Shown piece after piece: positions 16,576 through 25,944 of a stretch of DNA of 64,000 nt. Origin of the DNA: Taibaiella helva (GTDB lineage Bacteria; Bacteroidota; Bacteroidia; Chitinophagales; Chitinophagaceae). Made by a program: the position numbers and the translations under genes. The DNA is taken from positions 310,001 through 374,000 of the forward strand of contig NZ_QUZZ01000001.1 in the NCBI RefSeq assembly GCF_003545695.1, written 5' to 3'. Position 1 is the first letter of the stretch; each line of letters starts with the position of its first letter. Under the pieces are notes generated by a model. That model ran no database searches. It was not told where the DNA came from and saw only the letters and a program-made list of their open reading frames with translations.

Positions 16576-17127
16576 ATGATCCTTGATGCCATCTTCCTGG
16601 TCTTCATGGTTTTTTTCATGATCAAAGGCTATACGAGGGGGCTTGTGATAGCCCTTTTCTCTGTATTAGCCTTATTGCTGGGAACCCTGGGCGCTTTGAA
16701 GCTATCGGGAACGGTGGCAGCACATTTGTTCGAGGAAGGGCAGGGTGGGCGCTGGGCGCCTTTCCTTTCCTTCTTGGTCGTCTTTATCGTTATCGTCTTA
16801 TTGGTCCGTATGGGAGCAAAGCTATTGCAGCGCTCCTTTGAAGTGGTAGCGCTTGGCTGGCTTAACCGCCTTACCGGTGCACTATTGTACGGTTTCCTGG
16901 TCAGCTTTGCCTTCAGCACCGGCTTATGGCTGCTCGACCGGACGGGCATTATATCCGGTGAGACCAAAGCAAGCTCCGTTACCTACGCCTTTATAGCGCC
17001 TATTGCACCGGCCGTATGTTCGGGGCTGGGCGCCGTGCTGCCGTTTGCCCGGCATATCTTCGACGATCTTTCCACTTTCTTCGATAGCCTGAACCAAACC
17101 ATACCGGAGCATGTGGGTACTCATTGA
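16576..17127 (+). CDS. CvpA-family inner-membrane protein
   Basis: The 183 residues have four predicted membrane segments: DAIFLVFMVFFMIKGYTRG at the N-terminus, VLALLLGTLGALKLSG, then FLSFLVVFIVIVLLVRMG and LLYGFLVSFAFSTGLWLL. The order and the RLTGALLYG motif fit the CvpA/colicin V production family, whose role is linked to envelope homeostasis in several bacteria. The last 17 nt overlap the start of the downstream amidotransferase gene, indicating translational coupling. Confidence 0.85.
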   Translation: MILDAIFLVFMVFFMIKGYTRGLVIALFSVLALLLGTLGALKLSGTVAAHLFEEGQGGRWAPFLSFLVVFIVIVLLVRMGAKLLQRSFEVVALGWLNRLTGALLYGFLVSFAFSTGLWLLDRTGIISGETKASSVTYAFIAPIAPAVCSGLGAVLPFARHIFDDLSTFFDSLNQTIPEHVGTH

Positions 17128-17671
17128 CAATTACGATTCCTTTACGTATATCCTGCATCATTACCTGATGCAGCTTCATCCCGATGTCCGGGTTTTCCGT
17201 AATGATGTGCTCAGCGTGGAAGCCCTGCAGCAGCTGGCGCCGGAGCGGATCATTCTGTCCCCCGGCCCCAGGAAGCCCCAGGATGCGGGCATTACTAATG
17301 CAGTCATCCGGCATTTTCACCGAAAGACACCTTTGCTGGGTATCTGCCTGGGACACCAGGCGATCGGCGTCTTCCTGGGCGCGACATTGACAAAGGCCTC
17401 CAGACCGGTCCACGGGATGACGACGTCCATTATACATCAGCAGGAAGGAATTTTTAAGGGTATGCCCACAGGTTTTGAAGCGATGCGGTATCATTCCCTG
17501 CTTTTGCAGGACTGGGAGCATACGGGAATAAGGCCCCTGGCTTTTTCCGAAAGTGGAGAACTGATGGCTTTCGATCATCCTGAATTCCCGGTCACCGGCA
17601 TCCAGTTCCATCCGGAATCCATTCTTACCGCTTACGGCATGCAGCTGTTGCACAATTGGGCTGATCAATAA
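17111..17671 (+). CDS. Glutamine amidotransferase, PabA/TrpG type
   Basis: The 186-residue class I glutaminase has MWVLIDNYDSFTYILHHYL, the nucleophile motif GICLGHQAIG (Cys about 78) and the His-Glu pair in QFHPES. It supplies ammonia to anthranilate synthase or 4-amino-4-deoxychorismate synthase component I. No trpE or pabB gene is close, so it may serve both or act through a distant partner. The ATG overlaps the cvpA-like gene by 17 nt. PabA versus TrpG cannot be decided from this sequence. Confidence 0.9.
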   Translation: MWVLIDNYDSFTYILHHYLMQLHPDVRVFRNDVLSVEALQQLAPERIILSPGPRKPQDAGITNAVIRHFHRKTPLLGICLGHQAIGVFLGATLTKASRPVHGMTTSIIHQQEGIFKGMPTGFEAMRYHSLLLQDWEHTGIRPLAFSESGELMAFDHPEFPVTGIQFHPESILTAYGMQLLHNWADQ

Positions 17672-17751
17672 AATAGCATGATATAAGTGCTCCCGCCCTT
17701 TTACCAGATCGGATGGAAATGATTAAATTGCAACATCAAACCGGTAGAACC

Positions 17752-18936
17752 ATGAAACGTTTACTCTGTTCCCTTGCCTTGCTGCTGGGTAGCTTCAGTG
17801 CTGCGATTGCAGCCTGGACCGACAATTCGATATCCTTTGGTGGCCAGACCAGGCTTTACCGCACGTACCTCCCCGCCGGCTATGATGCCAGCCGCCCAGC
17901 CTCGCTCATCGTTGTTTTACACGGCCTGGGCGGCTCGATGAATGATGCCGATAACGTTGGTATCACACAGATCGCCGATACGGCCAATATCATCCTGCTT
18001 TCTCCACAGGCTTTGGACTTCAACAGCCCTCTGGGCCTTGTATCAGCCGCCTGGAATAGCGGTATCGTGGTGAATGTGCCGGTAATCGGACCCGTGGCAG
18101 TGAATGGTGCGGTCGACGATGTAGGTTTTATCAAAGCAATGATGGATGCAGCGCGTCAGCAATATGCCGTTAACCCGGTACGTGTATATGTTTGCGGCGC
18201 TTCCCTGGGTGGTTTCATGACACAACGCCTGGCTTGTGAAGCACCCGGCTATTTTGCCGCCGCCGCATCGGTCATGGGTACCTATGCCCTTGCCCTTCCG
18301 CCCTGCAGCCCGGGGAAAATGGTGCCGGTGGTTCATTTTCACGGGACCAAAGATGAAGTGGTAAGCTGGAACGGCGATCTCCTTTTCAATGGCTCTGCTT
18401 TCCCGGTAGGGCTCAGCGTCGACGACCTGATCGCCCGCTGGGTAAGCCTTGACGGCTGTAACCCTGCACCGTTGCACGAGGTATGGCCCGATAGCAACAG
18501 CGACTCGCTATACGCCGAGCATTACAGCTATTCCGACGCGTCGGGCAATTCCAGGGTCGAGCTGTTCAAGGTGAACAACGGCACGCATGCCTGGTATTCC
18601 GGCGCCAGTACCAACGGCGATATCGATTACGCCGGCGAGATATGGAAATTCTTTAACAAGCAGTACCGTACCGGTGCTACCGGAGTGAAGGAACCCGGCG
18701 GACAGTCGCTTGCTGTCACGCTCTACCCCAATCCCGCGATACAACTCATAAGGATCCGGTCGGCTGTATGGCTGGACAAGGTACAGATCTGCGATCTCTA
18801 CGGAAGAGTGGTGGCAACCTGCGCCTTATCGGGCAACCAGGAGGTCGACATTCGCAACCTGAACCCAGGTCTTTATGGTATGCAGCTGTACACAGCAGAA
18901 GGCGACCGGGGTTTTGCTAAATTTGTGAAGCAGTAA
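17752..18936 (+). CDS. Secreted alpha/beta-hydrolase (PHB depolymerase / feruloyl-esterase-like) with T9SS domain
   Basis: The start MKRLLCSLALLLGSFSAAIAA gives a signal peptide; 13 codons upstream are left out. The 394 residues fold as an esterase of the LpqC/poly-3-hydroxybutyrate depolymerase group: oxyanion segment VVLHGLGGS, nucleophile elbow GASLGG, an aspartate in HFHGTKDEVV and the histidine in NNGTHAWYSG. The C-terminal part (VTLYPNPAIQLIRI to RGFAKFVKQ) is a T9SS sorting domain. It probably attacks extracellular esters such as polyesters or plant-wall feruloyl groups; the substrate is not determined. Confidence 0.85.
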   Translation: MKRLLCSLALLLGSFSAAIAAWTDNSISFGGQTRLYRTYLPAGYDASRPASLIVVLHGLGGSMNDADNVGITQIADTANIILLSPQALDFNSPLGLVSAAWNSGIVVNVPVIGPVAVNGAVDDVGFIKAMMDAARQQYAVNPVRVYVCGASLGGFMTQRLACEAPGYFAAAASVMGTYALALPPCSPGKMVPVVHFHGTKDEVVSWNGDLLFNGSAFPVGLSVDDLIARWVSLDGCNPAPLHEVWPDSNSDSLYAEHYSYSDASGNSRVELFKVNNGTHAWYSGASTNGDIDYAGEIWKFFNKQYRTGATGVKEPGGQSLAVTLYPNPAIQLIRIRSAVWLDKVQICDLYGRVVATCALSGNQEVDIRNLNPGLYGMQLYTAEGDRGFAKFVKQ

Positions 18937-18952
18937 ATTCATACTAGCTTTG
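18922..18952 (+). promoter_or_regulatory. Promoter of nadE
   Basis: TTTG (18922-18925), 19 nt, TAGCTTTG (18945-18952) matches the consensus fully. It overlaps the last codons of the esterase gene. Confidence 0.7.
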
Positions 18953-18956
18953 CTCC

Positions 18957-18979
18957 GGGCATGCGGTCCATGCCCTTTT
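18957..18979 (+). terminator. Terminator hairpin at the nadE transcription start
   Basis: gggcatg (18957-18963) and catgccc (18969-18975), 5-nt loop, then TTTT. It is well placed to end esterase transcription, but it also starts where nadE transcripts should begin, so nadE mRNA may carry this stem at its 5' end. Confidence 0.6.
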
Positions 18980-18989
18980 GTTACCTGTT

Positions 18990-20672
18990 ATGAAGATATT
19001 TCTCGCCCAGCAAAATTACCATATCGGCGATTTTGATGCCAATACCGATAAGATCATTTCCGCAATCCGCGAAGCCAGGAAGCAAGGCGGTTCGCTGATC
19101 GTGTTCAGCGAACTGGCTGTGTGCGGCTATCCGCCGCGCGATTTCCTGGAGTTCGACGATTTTATAGAAAAAAGCAGGGACGCGATCCGGCGTATTGCCG
19201 CCGAAGCCGATACCATTGGCGTACTGGTAGGTGCGCCCGCGCGCAATGATCATCCGGACGGCAAGGATCTCTTCAACAGCGTATACTTTCTTTATGAAAA
19301 GGAGATCAGGCAGATCATCCATAAAACACTGCTGCCAAACTACGATATCTTCGACGAGTACCGGTATTTCGAACCTTCATTTGATTGGAACGTGATCCCT
19401 TTTATGGGTAAGCGCCTTGCTGTTACGATATGCGAGGATATATGGGATGTAGAAGACAACCCTATGTACCGTGTGCAGCCTATGGATATGCTGATGAAGC
19501 AGGACCCGGATATTATGATCAACCTGAGCGCTTCGCCTTTCGATTATACACATGCCGAAGACCGGCTTGCTGTTGTAAAAAAGAATGTGCAGCGCTATGG
19601 CCTTCCCATGATCTATTGTAACACGGTGGGCTCCCAGACTGAGATCGTATTCGATGGCGGCTCGCTGGTCATGGATGACGCAGGCAACCTGATCCGGGAA
19701 ATGTCCTTTTTCAGGGAAGAGCTGGCCGCCGTACATTGGAACGGCGACGGGACTTTTGAAGAGCCGCGCAGCCGCGCAGCCGGCGATGTGCCCGCGCAGG
19801 TGCTGGACCCGGTCAGCTATCAGCCCGAACTCAATATCGGTATGGTTCACGAAGCGTTGGTGACGGGCATCCGGGAATATTTTACAAAGATGGGCTTTAA
19901 GCAGGCCATCGTGGCTTCTTCCGGCGGGATCGACAGTGCGGTGACCCTTGCCCTTGCCTGCGAGGCGCTGGGACCCGGACAGGTGCATGCTTTGCTGCTG
20001 CCTTCTCAATTCTCAACCGGGCATTCGGTGAGCGATGCCGAGCAGCTGTCGAAAAACCTGGAGAACCGCTATGATATATTGCCGATAGCGCCCATTTTCG
20101 ATGCGGTAACGGAAAGGCTGAAGCCTGTATTTGGCGATCTGCCTTTCAACATCGCCGAAGAAAATATCCAGTCGCGGATAAGGGGGTTGCTGGCCATGGC
20201 GCTGAGCAATAAGTTTAATTATATCCTGCTCAATACCTCCAATAAAAGTGAGCTGGCCACAGGTTACGGAACCCTTTACGGCGATATGGCCGGGGGCCTG
20301 GCCGTACTGGGCGATCTGTATAAAATGCAGGTATATGCCCTGGCACGCTATATCAACCGGGAGCGGGAGATCATTCCTTTGAATATTATAGAAAAAGCGC
20401 CTTCCGCCGAGCTCAGGCCGGGACAGAAAGACAGCGATAGCCTGCCCGACTATAACGAGCTCGACGCCGTGCTGTACCAATACATTGAGAGGCGTCAGGG
20501 GCCGCAGGAGATCATCGCTATGGGCTTTGGGGAAAGCCTGGTGAACCGCGTGCTGCAAATGGTGAACCGCAATGAGTATAAGCGTAACCAGTTTTGCCCT
20601 ATTATTCGCGTCTCACCTAAATCTTTCGGTATCGGCCGTCGAGTACCTATTGTAGCGCGCTACCTGAGCTAA
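18990..20672 (+). CDS. nadE: Glutamine-dependent NAD+ synthetase
   Basis: The start MKIFLAQQNYHIGDFDANTDK is chosen over an ATG 12 nt upstream. The 560 residues combine an N-terminal carbon-nitrogen hydrolase (nitrilase-fold glutaminase, about 1-245, with ELAVCGYPPRDFL, KTLLPNYDIFDEYRYF and VTICEDIW) with a C-terminal NAD-synthase domain whose ATP-binding P-loop is ASSGGIDSAVTLAL. It makes NAD+ from deamido-NAD+, ATP and glutamine. NAD supply fits with the complex I operon further on, although the two are not linked. Confidence 0.95.
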   Translation: MKIFLAQQNYHIGDFDANTDKIISAIREARKQGGSLIVFSELAVCGYPPRDFLEFDDFIEKSRDAIRRIAAEADTIGVLVGAPARNDHPDGKDLFNSVYFLYEKEIRQIIHKTLLPNYDIFDEYRYFEPSFDWNVIPFMGKRLAVTICEDIWDVEDNPMYRVQPMDMLMKQDPDIMINLSASPFDYTHAEDRLAVVKKNVQRYGLPMIYCNTVGSQTEIVFDGGSLVMDDAGNLIREMSFFREELAAVHWNGDGTFEEPRSRAAGDVPAQVLDPVSYQPELNIGMVHEALVTGIREYFTKMGFKQAIVASSGGIDSAVTLALACEALGPGQVHALLLPSQFSTGHSVSDAEQLSKNLENRYDILPIAPIFDAVTERLKPVFGDLPFNIAEENIQSRIRGLLAMALSNKFNYILLNTSNKSELATGYGTLYGDMAGGLAVLGDLYKMQVYALARYINREREIIPLNIIEKAPSAELRPGQKDSDSLPDYNELDAVLYQYIERRQGPQEIIAMGFGESLVNRVLQMVNRNEYKRNQFCPIIRVSPKSFGIGRRVPIVARYLS

Positions 20673-20687
20673 GCCGGTTTGGCGCTA

Positions 20688-22247
20688 CTATTGCCTGGAA
20701 TTAGGTCTGCCCGACGCGCTGCGTGGCGGAGCCGTACCGTTTGCAGGGGCTGTAGGCCCGGGGCGCCGGTATCCCTTAATGTTCTGCGGGATAAAGTCGA
20801 TCTCATTCTCCCAGCCGGCTTTAAGCCTGATCGTAGTAGAATAGGGAAGCACCTTTTCCGGTTGCCGCCGTTGCAGCAGGTCGCCGGGGTCCCAGCGGCC
20901 ATTGTGATTGGCATCGATGATAAGGCGCATATCGTATTCCCCGGGGGGCAGCAGCGCTATACTTACGGTTGAATCCGTGACGGGCCTCAGGTAAACGGAA
21001 TCATTATTCTCCCGGAAAACATATAAAAGTACGCTGTCGCCATAGTAGCGTCCGTCGATATGTATTTTCAGCTTACCATAATCTTCTTCTCTCTTGGTCC
21101 GGAAGAAGTATTTGCCGGGTAGCAGCTCGGCGCCGGAAGTATCTCTGGCCCAGCCTTTGACCAGTCTTAAGGTATATTTTTTATCCGGCTGCCACTGCGT
21201 GTGTATCTTGATTCCTGCAGAATCGACGCGCAGGCGTTGTACGGCTTCCACTTCAATGCCCTCATTCTCGTAGCTAAGGTATACCTTGCCGGTGTCCAGG
21301 CTTTTCAATTCTCTGAACAGGTCTATGGCCAGGTCGTTTGTCAGCTCGAAGGTACGTTTATCCAGGTCGCCGGTATCGGCCTGCACCTGGTAGCCGAGCT
21401 TATTCGTACTGTTGCTGCGGTTGCGCGGAGCAGCTGCTACACTATTCGTATCCGGTTCGGATTTCACGGTGTCGGCGGGCTCTTTGAACATATGGAACAC
21501 CAGCATCGAGTCCTTTCCCAGCGAGGGGACAATCTCGTGGTCGAGGAAGCTTATTTTTTCTTCTCCCCGGTCGTAGATGTAATTGTTATTGACGTCCTGG
21601 ATGGCATAGATGCGGAAGGGCTTCTGCGGCAGAGACTGGAAAACAAACTGTCCGGAAGCATTACAGCGGGCAATGTAGACCGGCTTCTTCGCCATGACGG
21701 CCGTATCATTTTCCGATACATTGTACAAGCTGACCAGGATGGAAGAATCGGTCATCCCTGTGGCCGCGTTCAGCACCTGCCCGTGCAGCTCGAGCGAATC
21801 AAAATAAGGCCCTGTGCTGAACAGGTAGACAAAATTGGGGTAAGGGTTGCCTTCATGATTGTCGGTAAGCGCATTGCCGAAGTCGATACGGTAAGTCGTA
21901 TTGGCCAGCAATTGCGTATCCAGGATCTTGATCTCAACACGCTTGCCATACGAAAGCACCGAAGGCGTGATCTGCATGAGCGGAGACAAAGACAGGTTCT
22001 TATCCAACGACTGGATATCGATATATTCGTTAAAATGAAGCTCGATCTTCCGGGGCTTTATATTCAGTGAGGAATCGGCAGGTACGACGGAAAGCAGTAC
22101 CGGCGCCGTCTCATCTTTTTTGCCGCCTTCGGGGGGAACGATATTGGCACAGCCATAGAACAGCAATAGCAGCAACAGCAGGGTAGTGTTTACAGGCAGA
22201 TGGTAACGATGTGCGGAGAAGGTAGCCAGGTTGATTCTTTTAAGCAT
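20688..22247 (-). CDS. Ig-like (SbsA/Big_5) domain lipoprotein
   Basis: The ATG at 22247 gives a lipoprotein signal with the lipobox ending YGC (C33), followed by ANIVPPEGGKKDETAP. An N-terminal bacterial Ig-like domain follows (PVLLSVVPADSSLNIKPRKI, LHFNEYIDI, about 45-140), then a CarboxypepD_reg-like segment and further beta-rich regions (519 residues). Such proteins are widespread in Bacteroidota with no proven function, probably surface or periplasmic. It converges on nadE with only 15 nt between the stop codons. The -33/-7 elements near the ATG are not convincing. Confidence 0.8.
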   Translation of the reverse strand: MLKRINLATFSAHRYHLPVNTTLLLLLLLFYGCANIVPPEGGKKDETAPVLLSVVPADSSLNIKPRKIELHFNEYIDIQSLDKNLSLSPLMQITPSVLSYGKRVEIKILDTQLLANTTYRIDFGNALTDNHEGNPYPNFVYLFSTGPYFDSLELHGQVLNAATGMTDSSILVSLYNVSENDTAVMAKKPVYIARCNASGQFVFQSLPQKPFRIYAIQDVNNNYIYDRGEEKISFLDHEIVPSLGKDSMLVFHMFKEPADTVKSEPDTNSVAAAPRNRSNSTNKLGYQVQADTGDLDKRTFELTNDLAIDLFRELKSLDTGKVYLSYENEGIEVEAVQRLRVDSAGIKIHTQWQPDKKYTLRLVKGWARDTSGAELLPGKYFFRTKREEDYGKLKIHIDGRYYGDSVLLYVFRENNDSVYLRPVTDSTVSIALLPPGEYDMRLIIDANHNGRWDPGDLLQRRQPEKVLPYSTTIRLKAGWENEIDFIPQNIKGYRRPGPTAPANGTAPPRSASGRPNSRQ

Positions 22248-22390
22248 CAAAATTAAGGTTATTCCTGCATTATCGCCGGGTGCACATTCTATTGGGTTCC
22301 AGGCGCAGCAAGAATACATGTTTATGTTGCAGGCTTGTGCGGCAGCCGGATTTTAACGTACTTTGCCGCCGATTATTGCGTTATAAGGGA

Positions 22391-23665
22391 ATGAAGCATT
22401 GCTACAACCAGTCTGCCGGCCGCTATAAAAAGATACTAGACTGGGTTGCTCTGTTCAGCTGCCTGTCAATGGTTGCCGGCTTGTTTTTTTCCCGGGCCCT
22501 GCTTTCTTTTGGCATCCTGGTGCTCTGGCTTTCCTCTTTGCATCCCGCAGTGATCGGTGGGCACTGGAAAGCCTGGAAACGGGACCCTTTTGCTTTGCTT
22601 TGCTTCGGTTTTTTCGGCACATACCTGCTTTCAGGTCTCTGGAGCGATAATCAGGCCTTCTGGCTGGCCAGTGTGATCAACAAGCTTCCCTTTATCCTGC
22701 TTCCCTTTGCTTTTTTCTCGGTGCCTTTTGAGCAGGGCCGTTTTTTGCGCCTGTTTGTTGCCGGGTTGGTGCTGATGCAGCTGGGGGTGATCGCCAATAG
22801 TCTCCTCCACCTGATCATGAACCCTGACTACTACATTCATGGGTATCATTTCTCAAGCCCTTTGCCTACTACGCGTTATGGTGATCATATCCGCTTCAGC
22901 CTCACGCTGGTATTCTCCATCCTGCTGCTGCTTTACCTGCTCAGGGAATCCGGGAAGCGTCCCTTGAAGGGCGCCTGGCGCCTGGCCGCTTTGGGGTTCA
23001 TCGCTGTTTTTATCGTCTATATCCATATACTGGCTGCTAAAACAGGCTTGCTTTGCCTATACCTGGCGGGTTTGATCTATGCATTGTTCACTGTATGGCG
23101 TAAAAGCCTTGCTAAGGCCCTGTTTCTGGCCCTGGGCATTTTATTGTTACCCGTAATCGCCTATTTCCTGGTACCTACTTTTAAAACCAAAATAGACTAT
23201 GTAATTTACGAAATCGATAAGTCCAGCAACGGAGAGCGGTTTGACTATACCTTAAGTGATGCCGGCAGAATGATCACCTACGAATTGGGAGGCGCGGCGA
23301 TCGCGAAGCATTGGTTTACAGGCGTAGGGGCCGGCGATGTAATGGATGAAATGAAAGCCGGGTATCAGCGGGAATACCCGGAAGTATCGCCCGACCAGCA
23401 ATACGGACCCATAAACCAATATATGTTTACCGCGTTATGCGTAGGTGTACCGCTAAGTCTTTTTTTGATAGGAATGAGCATTGCTCCGTTCACCTACAGG
23501 GGAAGAGCAAGCATTTACCTGGGTTTAACTGGATTTATCCTGATCATCAGTATGATGGTGGAAGCCATGCTGGAAGTACAGTTTGGCGTATTTACCTATC
23601 TGTTCTTCCTGTTGCTATGGATAAAAATTATAAAGAAAAATAAATCGATTGCATCAAGTCAATAA
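22391..23665 (+). CDS. O-antigen ligase-like membrane protein (first of a tandem pair)
   Basis: The start MKHCYNQSAGRYKK is chosen over 37 less likely upstream codons. The 424-residue protein has about ten to twelve membrane helices and a large extracytoplasmic loop before the last helices, with GVGAGDVMDEM, the WaaL/Wzy-type signature region. It is close to its neighbour (FSRALLSFGILVLWLSSLHP here; FSRALLSFSMLVLFLNTFHP there), so the pair arose by duplication. These proteins join or polymerize sugar chains onto lipid carriers. There are no glycosyltransferases nearby, so the sugar is unknown. Confidence 0.82.
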   Translation: MKHCYNQSAGRYKKILDWVALFSCLSMVAGLFFSRALLSFGILVLWLSSLHPAVIGGHWKAWKRDPFALLCFGFFGTYLLSGLWSDNQAFWLASVINKLPFILLPFAFFSVPFEQGRFLRLFVAGLVLMQLGVIANSLLHLIMNPDYYIHGYHFSSPLPTTRYGDHIRFSLTLVFSILLLLYLLRESGKRPLKGAWRLAALGFIAVFIVYIHILAAKTGLLCLYLAGLIYALFTVWRKSLAKALFLALGILLLPVIAYFLVPTFKTKIDYVIYEIDKSSNGERFDYTLSDAGRMITYELGGAAIAKHWFTGVGAGDVMDEMKAGYQREYPEVSPDQQYGPINQYMFTALCVGVPLSLFLIGMSIAPFTYRGRASIYLGLTGFILIISMMVEAMLEVQFGVFTYLFFLLLWIKIIKKNKSIASSQ

Positions 23666-23669
23666 TGTT

Positions 23670-24938
23670 ATGTCTGACGCCCCCAAAGGAATAACTGCCT
23701 ACTGGACGCCGCAATTGCAGGAATGGATCGTATCGGTAAGCTGTATTGCTATGATTGCCGGAATGCTCTTCTCCAGGGCATTGCTATCTTTTTCAATGCT
23801 TGTGCTTTTCCTGAATACTTTCCATCCCGATAAACTGAAGCAAACCTGGCTTACGTTCCGGCAAAGCCGTTTTGCGATCTGCTGCATCCTGTTTTTTCTG
23901 ACCTACCTGTTATCCGGGCTTTGGAGTACCGATACTGTCAACTGGGCACAGTTTATTAAGATCAAGCTGCCTTTTGTGTTTTTGCCATTTACCCTGCTCA
24001 ATACGCCTTTTGGCGATGCGCGCTTCCGGAAGGTTACAACCGGTGGTATACTGACCGTATTGCTGGCCGGTATGCTGTATAGCTTTGCTCCGCTGCTATC
24101 GGATCCGCATTATCTCAGTACCCACCAACACTTACCTTCTCCTTTGGAGGGTGATTATATCCGCTTCACTATGGCGTTGGTATTTGGTATCCAGTTTGTA
24201 TTCTGGTTTTTCCTGATAAAGGGAAAGAGCAGCTTTAACCGCAAGCAGTCGATATTTCTGCTACTGTGGGCTTTGCTGGCCACGGCTTACATCCATATTC
24301 AGGCGGCCAAGTCGGGTTTGCTGTGCTTCTATGTATTGCTGGGCGTATTTGCGCTTTCTCTGTTCCGGGGAAAGAGGTTATGGATTGCTGCTACAGGCCT
24401 TGTAGTCGCTGTCGGCCTTGGTGTGGCCAGCATCTTTATCATACCCTCCCTGAGGACGCAGGTAAATAACGCACTTAGAGAACAGGAGATATGGGAAAAG
24501 AACGATGCCGCTAAGTTTGGGTCGACCGCTTCATTTGTGCCGCGGCTGCTCTCCTATAAAATAGCAACATCGCTTATTGCAGCGCATCCTGTGCTGGGCG
24601 TGGGAGCTGGGGATATGAAGCTGGCGATTGACAACGTTTACCAGCATAAATATCCCGGCATTCCTGTTGTAGCCCGGATATTGCCGCACAATCAGTTTAT
24701 TTGTACGGCGCTTGCTGTAGGTATCCCCTTGTCGCTGATCCTTATCGCAATGGTCGTTGCGCCTATGTACGACCGGAGGAGAAACATATTTACCGTTTCT
24801 ACCTTCCTGGTACTGTTGCTGGGTTTGCTTATTGAACCCATGCTGGAAACGCAGTATGGTATCTTTGTCTACTTGTTCTTTACTCTATTCTGGCTCGAAA
24901 TCCCATTTGATAAAGAAAGGGGAAGGGTCGCTACCTGA
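23670..24938 (+). CDS. O-antigen ligase-like membrane protein (second of a tandem pair)
   Basis: The ATG at 23670, 4 nt after the upstream stop, is preferred over an in-frame TTG at 23649. The 422 residues mirror the upstream gene: the same order of helices, LLSGLWSTDTVNW, KLPFVFLPFTLLNTPF, AAKSGLLCFY and the loop motif GVGAGDMKLAI. Tight spacing implies one transcript. Two separately evolving ligases may attach different glycans or form a ligase/polymerase pair (inference). The 3' end overlaps the convergent coiled-coil gene by 8 nt. Confidence 0.82.
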   Translation: MSDAPKGITAYWTPQLQEWIVSVSCIAMIAGMLFSRALLSFSMLVLFLNTFHPDKLKQTWLTFRQSRFAICCILFFLTYLLSGLWSTDTVNWAQFIKIKLPFVFLPFTLLNTPFGDARFRKVTTGGILTVLLAGMLYSFAPLLSDPHYLSTHQHLPSPLEGDYIRFTMALVFGIQFVFWFFLIKGKSSFNRKQSIFLLLWALLATAYIHIQAAKSGLLCFYVLLGVFALSLFRGKRLWIAATGLVVAVGLGVASIFIIPSLRTQVNNALREQEIWEKNDAAKFGSTASFVPRLLSYKIATSLIAAHPVLGVGAGDMKLAIDNVYQHKYPGIPVVARILPHNQFICTALAVGIPLSLILIAMVVAPMYDRRRNIFTVSTFLVLLLGLLIEPMLETQYGIFVYLFFTLFWLEIPFDKERGRVAT

Positions 24939-25851
24939 GGTTTACGGATCCTTTCCCGATCAGGTAGCCCTGGTGGTAGATCTCGACATTGTAAGCCCCT
25001 TTGGCATACTCGCTGCTTTGCTGCCAGTCTACATTAATATCTTTTACCGGTTGTTCGGTCTGCAGCATTACCGTTTTGGATACGGAATAATAACGGGACT
25101 GACCTTCGGCGGTTTTAAAGCTGCCTGATCCCAGCGCCGCATTGCTGAGCAGCTCGCCGTTGGGATTGGTGATGCAGATATCCAACTCCTTGTTACCGCT
25201 CTCCGCGATCCTGTTCTCGTCGATATCGAAAGTAATGCGCAGCAGGTCTACCCGCCTGGCTTTCTCTGTTTCTTTTTCCTTGCGTCCGCCACGGGTAAGT
25301 TTGATACCTGTCATACGGATATTGGAAGCGTGCAGCACCTTGGCCAGGTTTACTTTTTGCTGCAGATCGCTGTTGGTTACCACGACCGAATCCCTTTGTA
25401 CGGTCAATGCAGCGTTTTCCTGCTTCAGATGGGCGATCTGCTGCTCATAGTCGCCGATCTTGTTGTTCAGCTTGTGGATGAGCGCGCGCGCCTCCGCTAT
25501 TTCCTGCTGCGTCGCTTTATTTTTGGATAGAATTTCCTGGATGCGGGCTTTGGTCTTAGCCACTTCCGAATCTTTCTCCTTCAGCTGCTTATCCAGCTGG
25601 GCGTTCTTCCCAGTAAGGTCGTCAAGACGTGCCAGCGAAGCATTGTATTCGCTTTGCAGAGCAGCCAGCGAGGTATCGGCCTGCTGAAGGTGCTGCGTGG
25701 TTTCCAGCAGCTTTTGCTGATTCTTATCCTTCTGAAGGAAAAGATAAACGTTTGTGCCCAGTAATAAAGCGATGATAACAGCGTATATCCAGGTATTATT
25801 ACGTTTGGGGCGGGAGGGCTGCGGTTGGGGTGTGCTCGACACTTCTTCCAT
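24931..25851 (-). CDS. Membrane-anchored coiled-coil protein of unknown function
   Basis: The ATG at 25851 (MEEVSSTPQPQPSRPKR) is the likely start; the frame is open for 44 more codons but those reach close to the divergent gene. The 306 residues have a cytosolic Pro-rich leader, one membrane helix (WIYAVIIALLLGTNVYLFL, about 21-39), a long periplasmic coiled coil (about 45-185, rich in Gln, Leu and Lys) and a beta-rich C-terminal domain (LRITFDIDENRIAESGNKEL to GKGSVNLR). I do not recognise a named family. The arrangement suggests a structural or scaffolding envelope protein. Confidence 0.75.
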   Translation of the reverse strand: MEEVSSTPQPQPSRPKRNNTWIYAVIIALLLGTNVYLFLQKDKNQQKLLETTQHLQQADTSLAALQSEYNASLARLDDLTGKNAQLDKQLKEKDSEVAKTKARIQEILSKNKATQQEIAEARALIHKLNNKIGDYEQQIAHLKQENAALTVQRDSVVVTNSDLQQKVNLAKVLHASNIRMTGIKLTRGGRKEKETEKARRVDLLRITFDIDENRIAESGNKELDICITNPNGELLSNAALGSGSFKTAEGQSRYYSVSKTVMLQTEQPVKDINVDWQQSSEYAKGAYNVEIYHQGYLIGKGSVNLR

Positions 25852-25944
25852 TATGCTCGGCGGTTTTTTTGATTTCTGCACTTTCTTGCCCGTGCTTATA
25901 AATTTATAGATCAGACTCTTTAAATTCGTAACAAATATAGGCTT

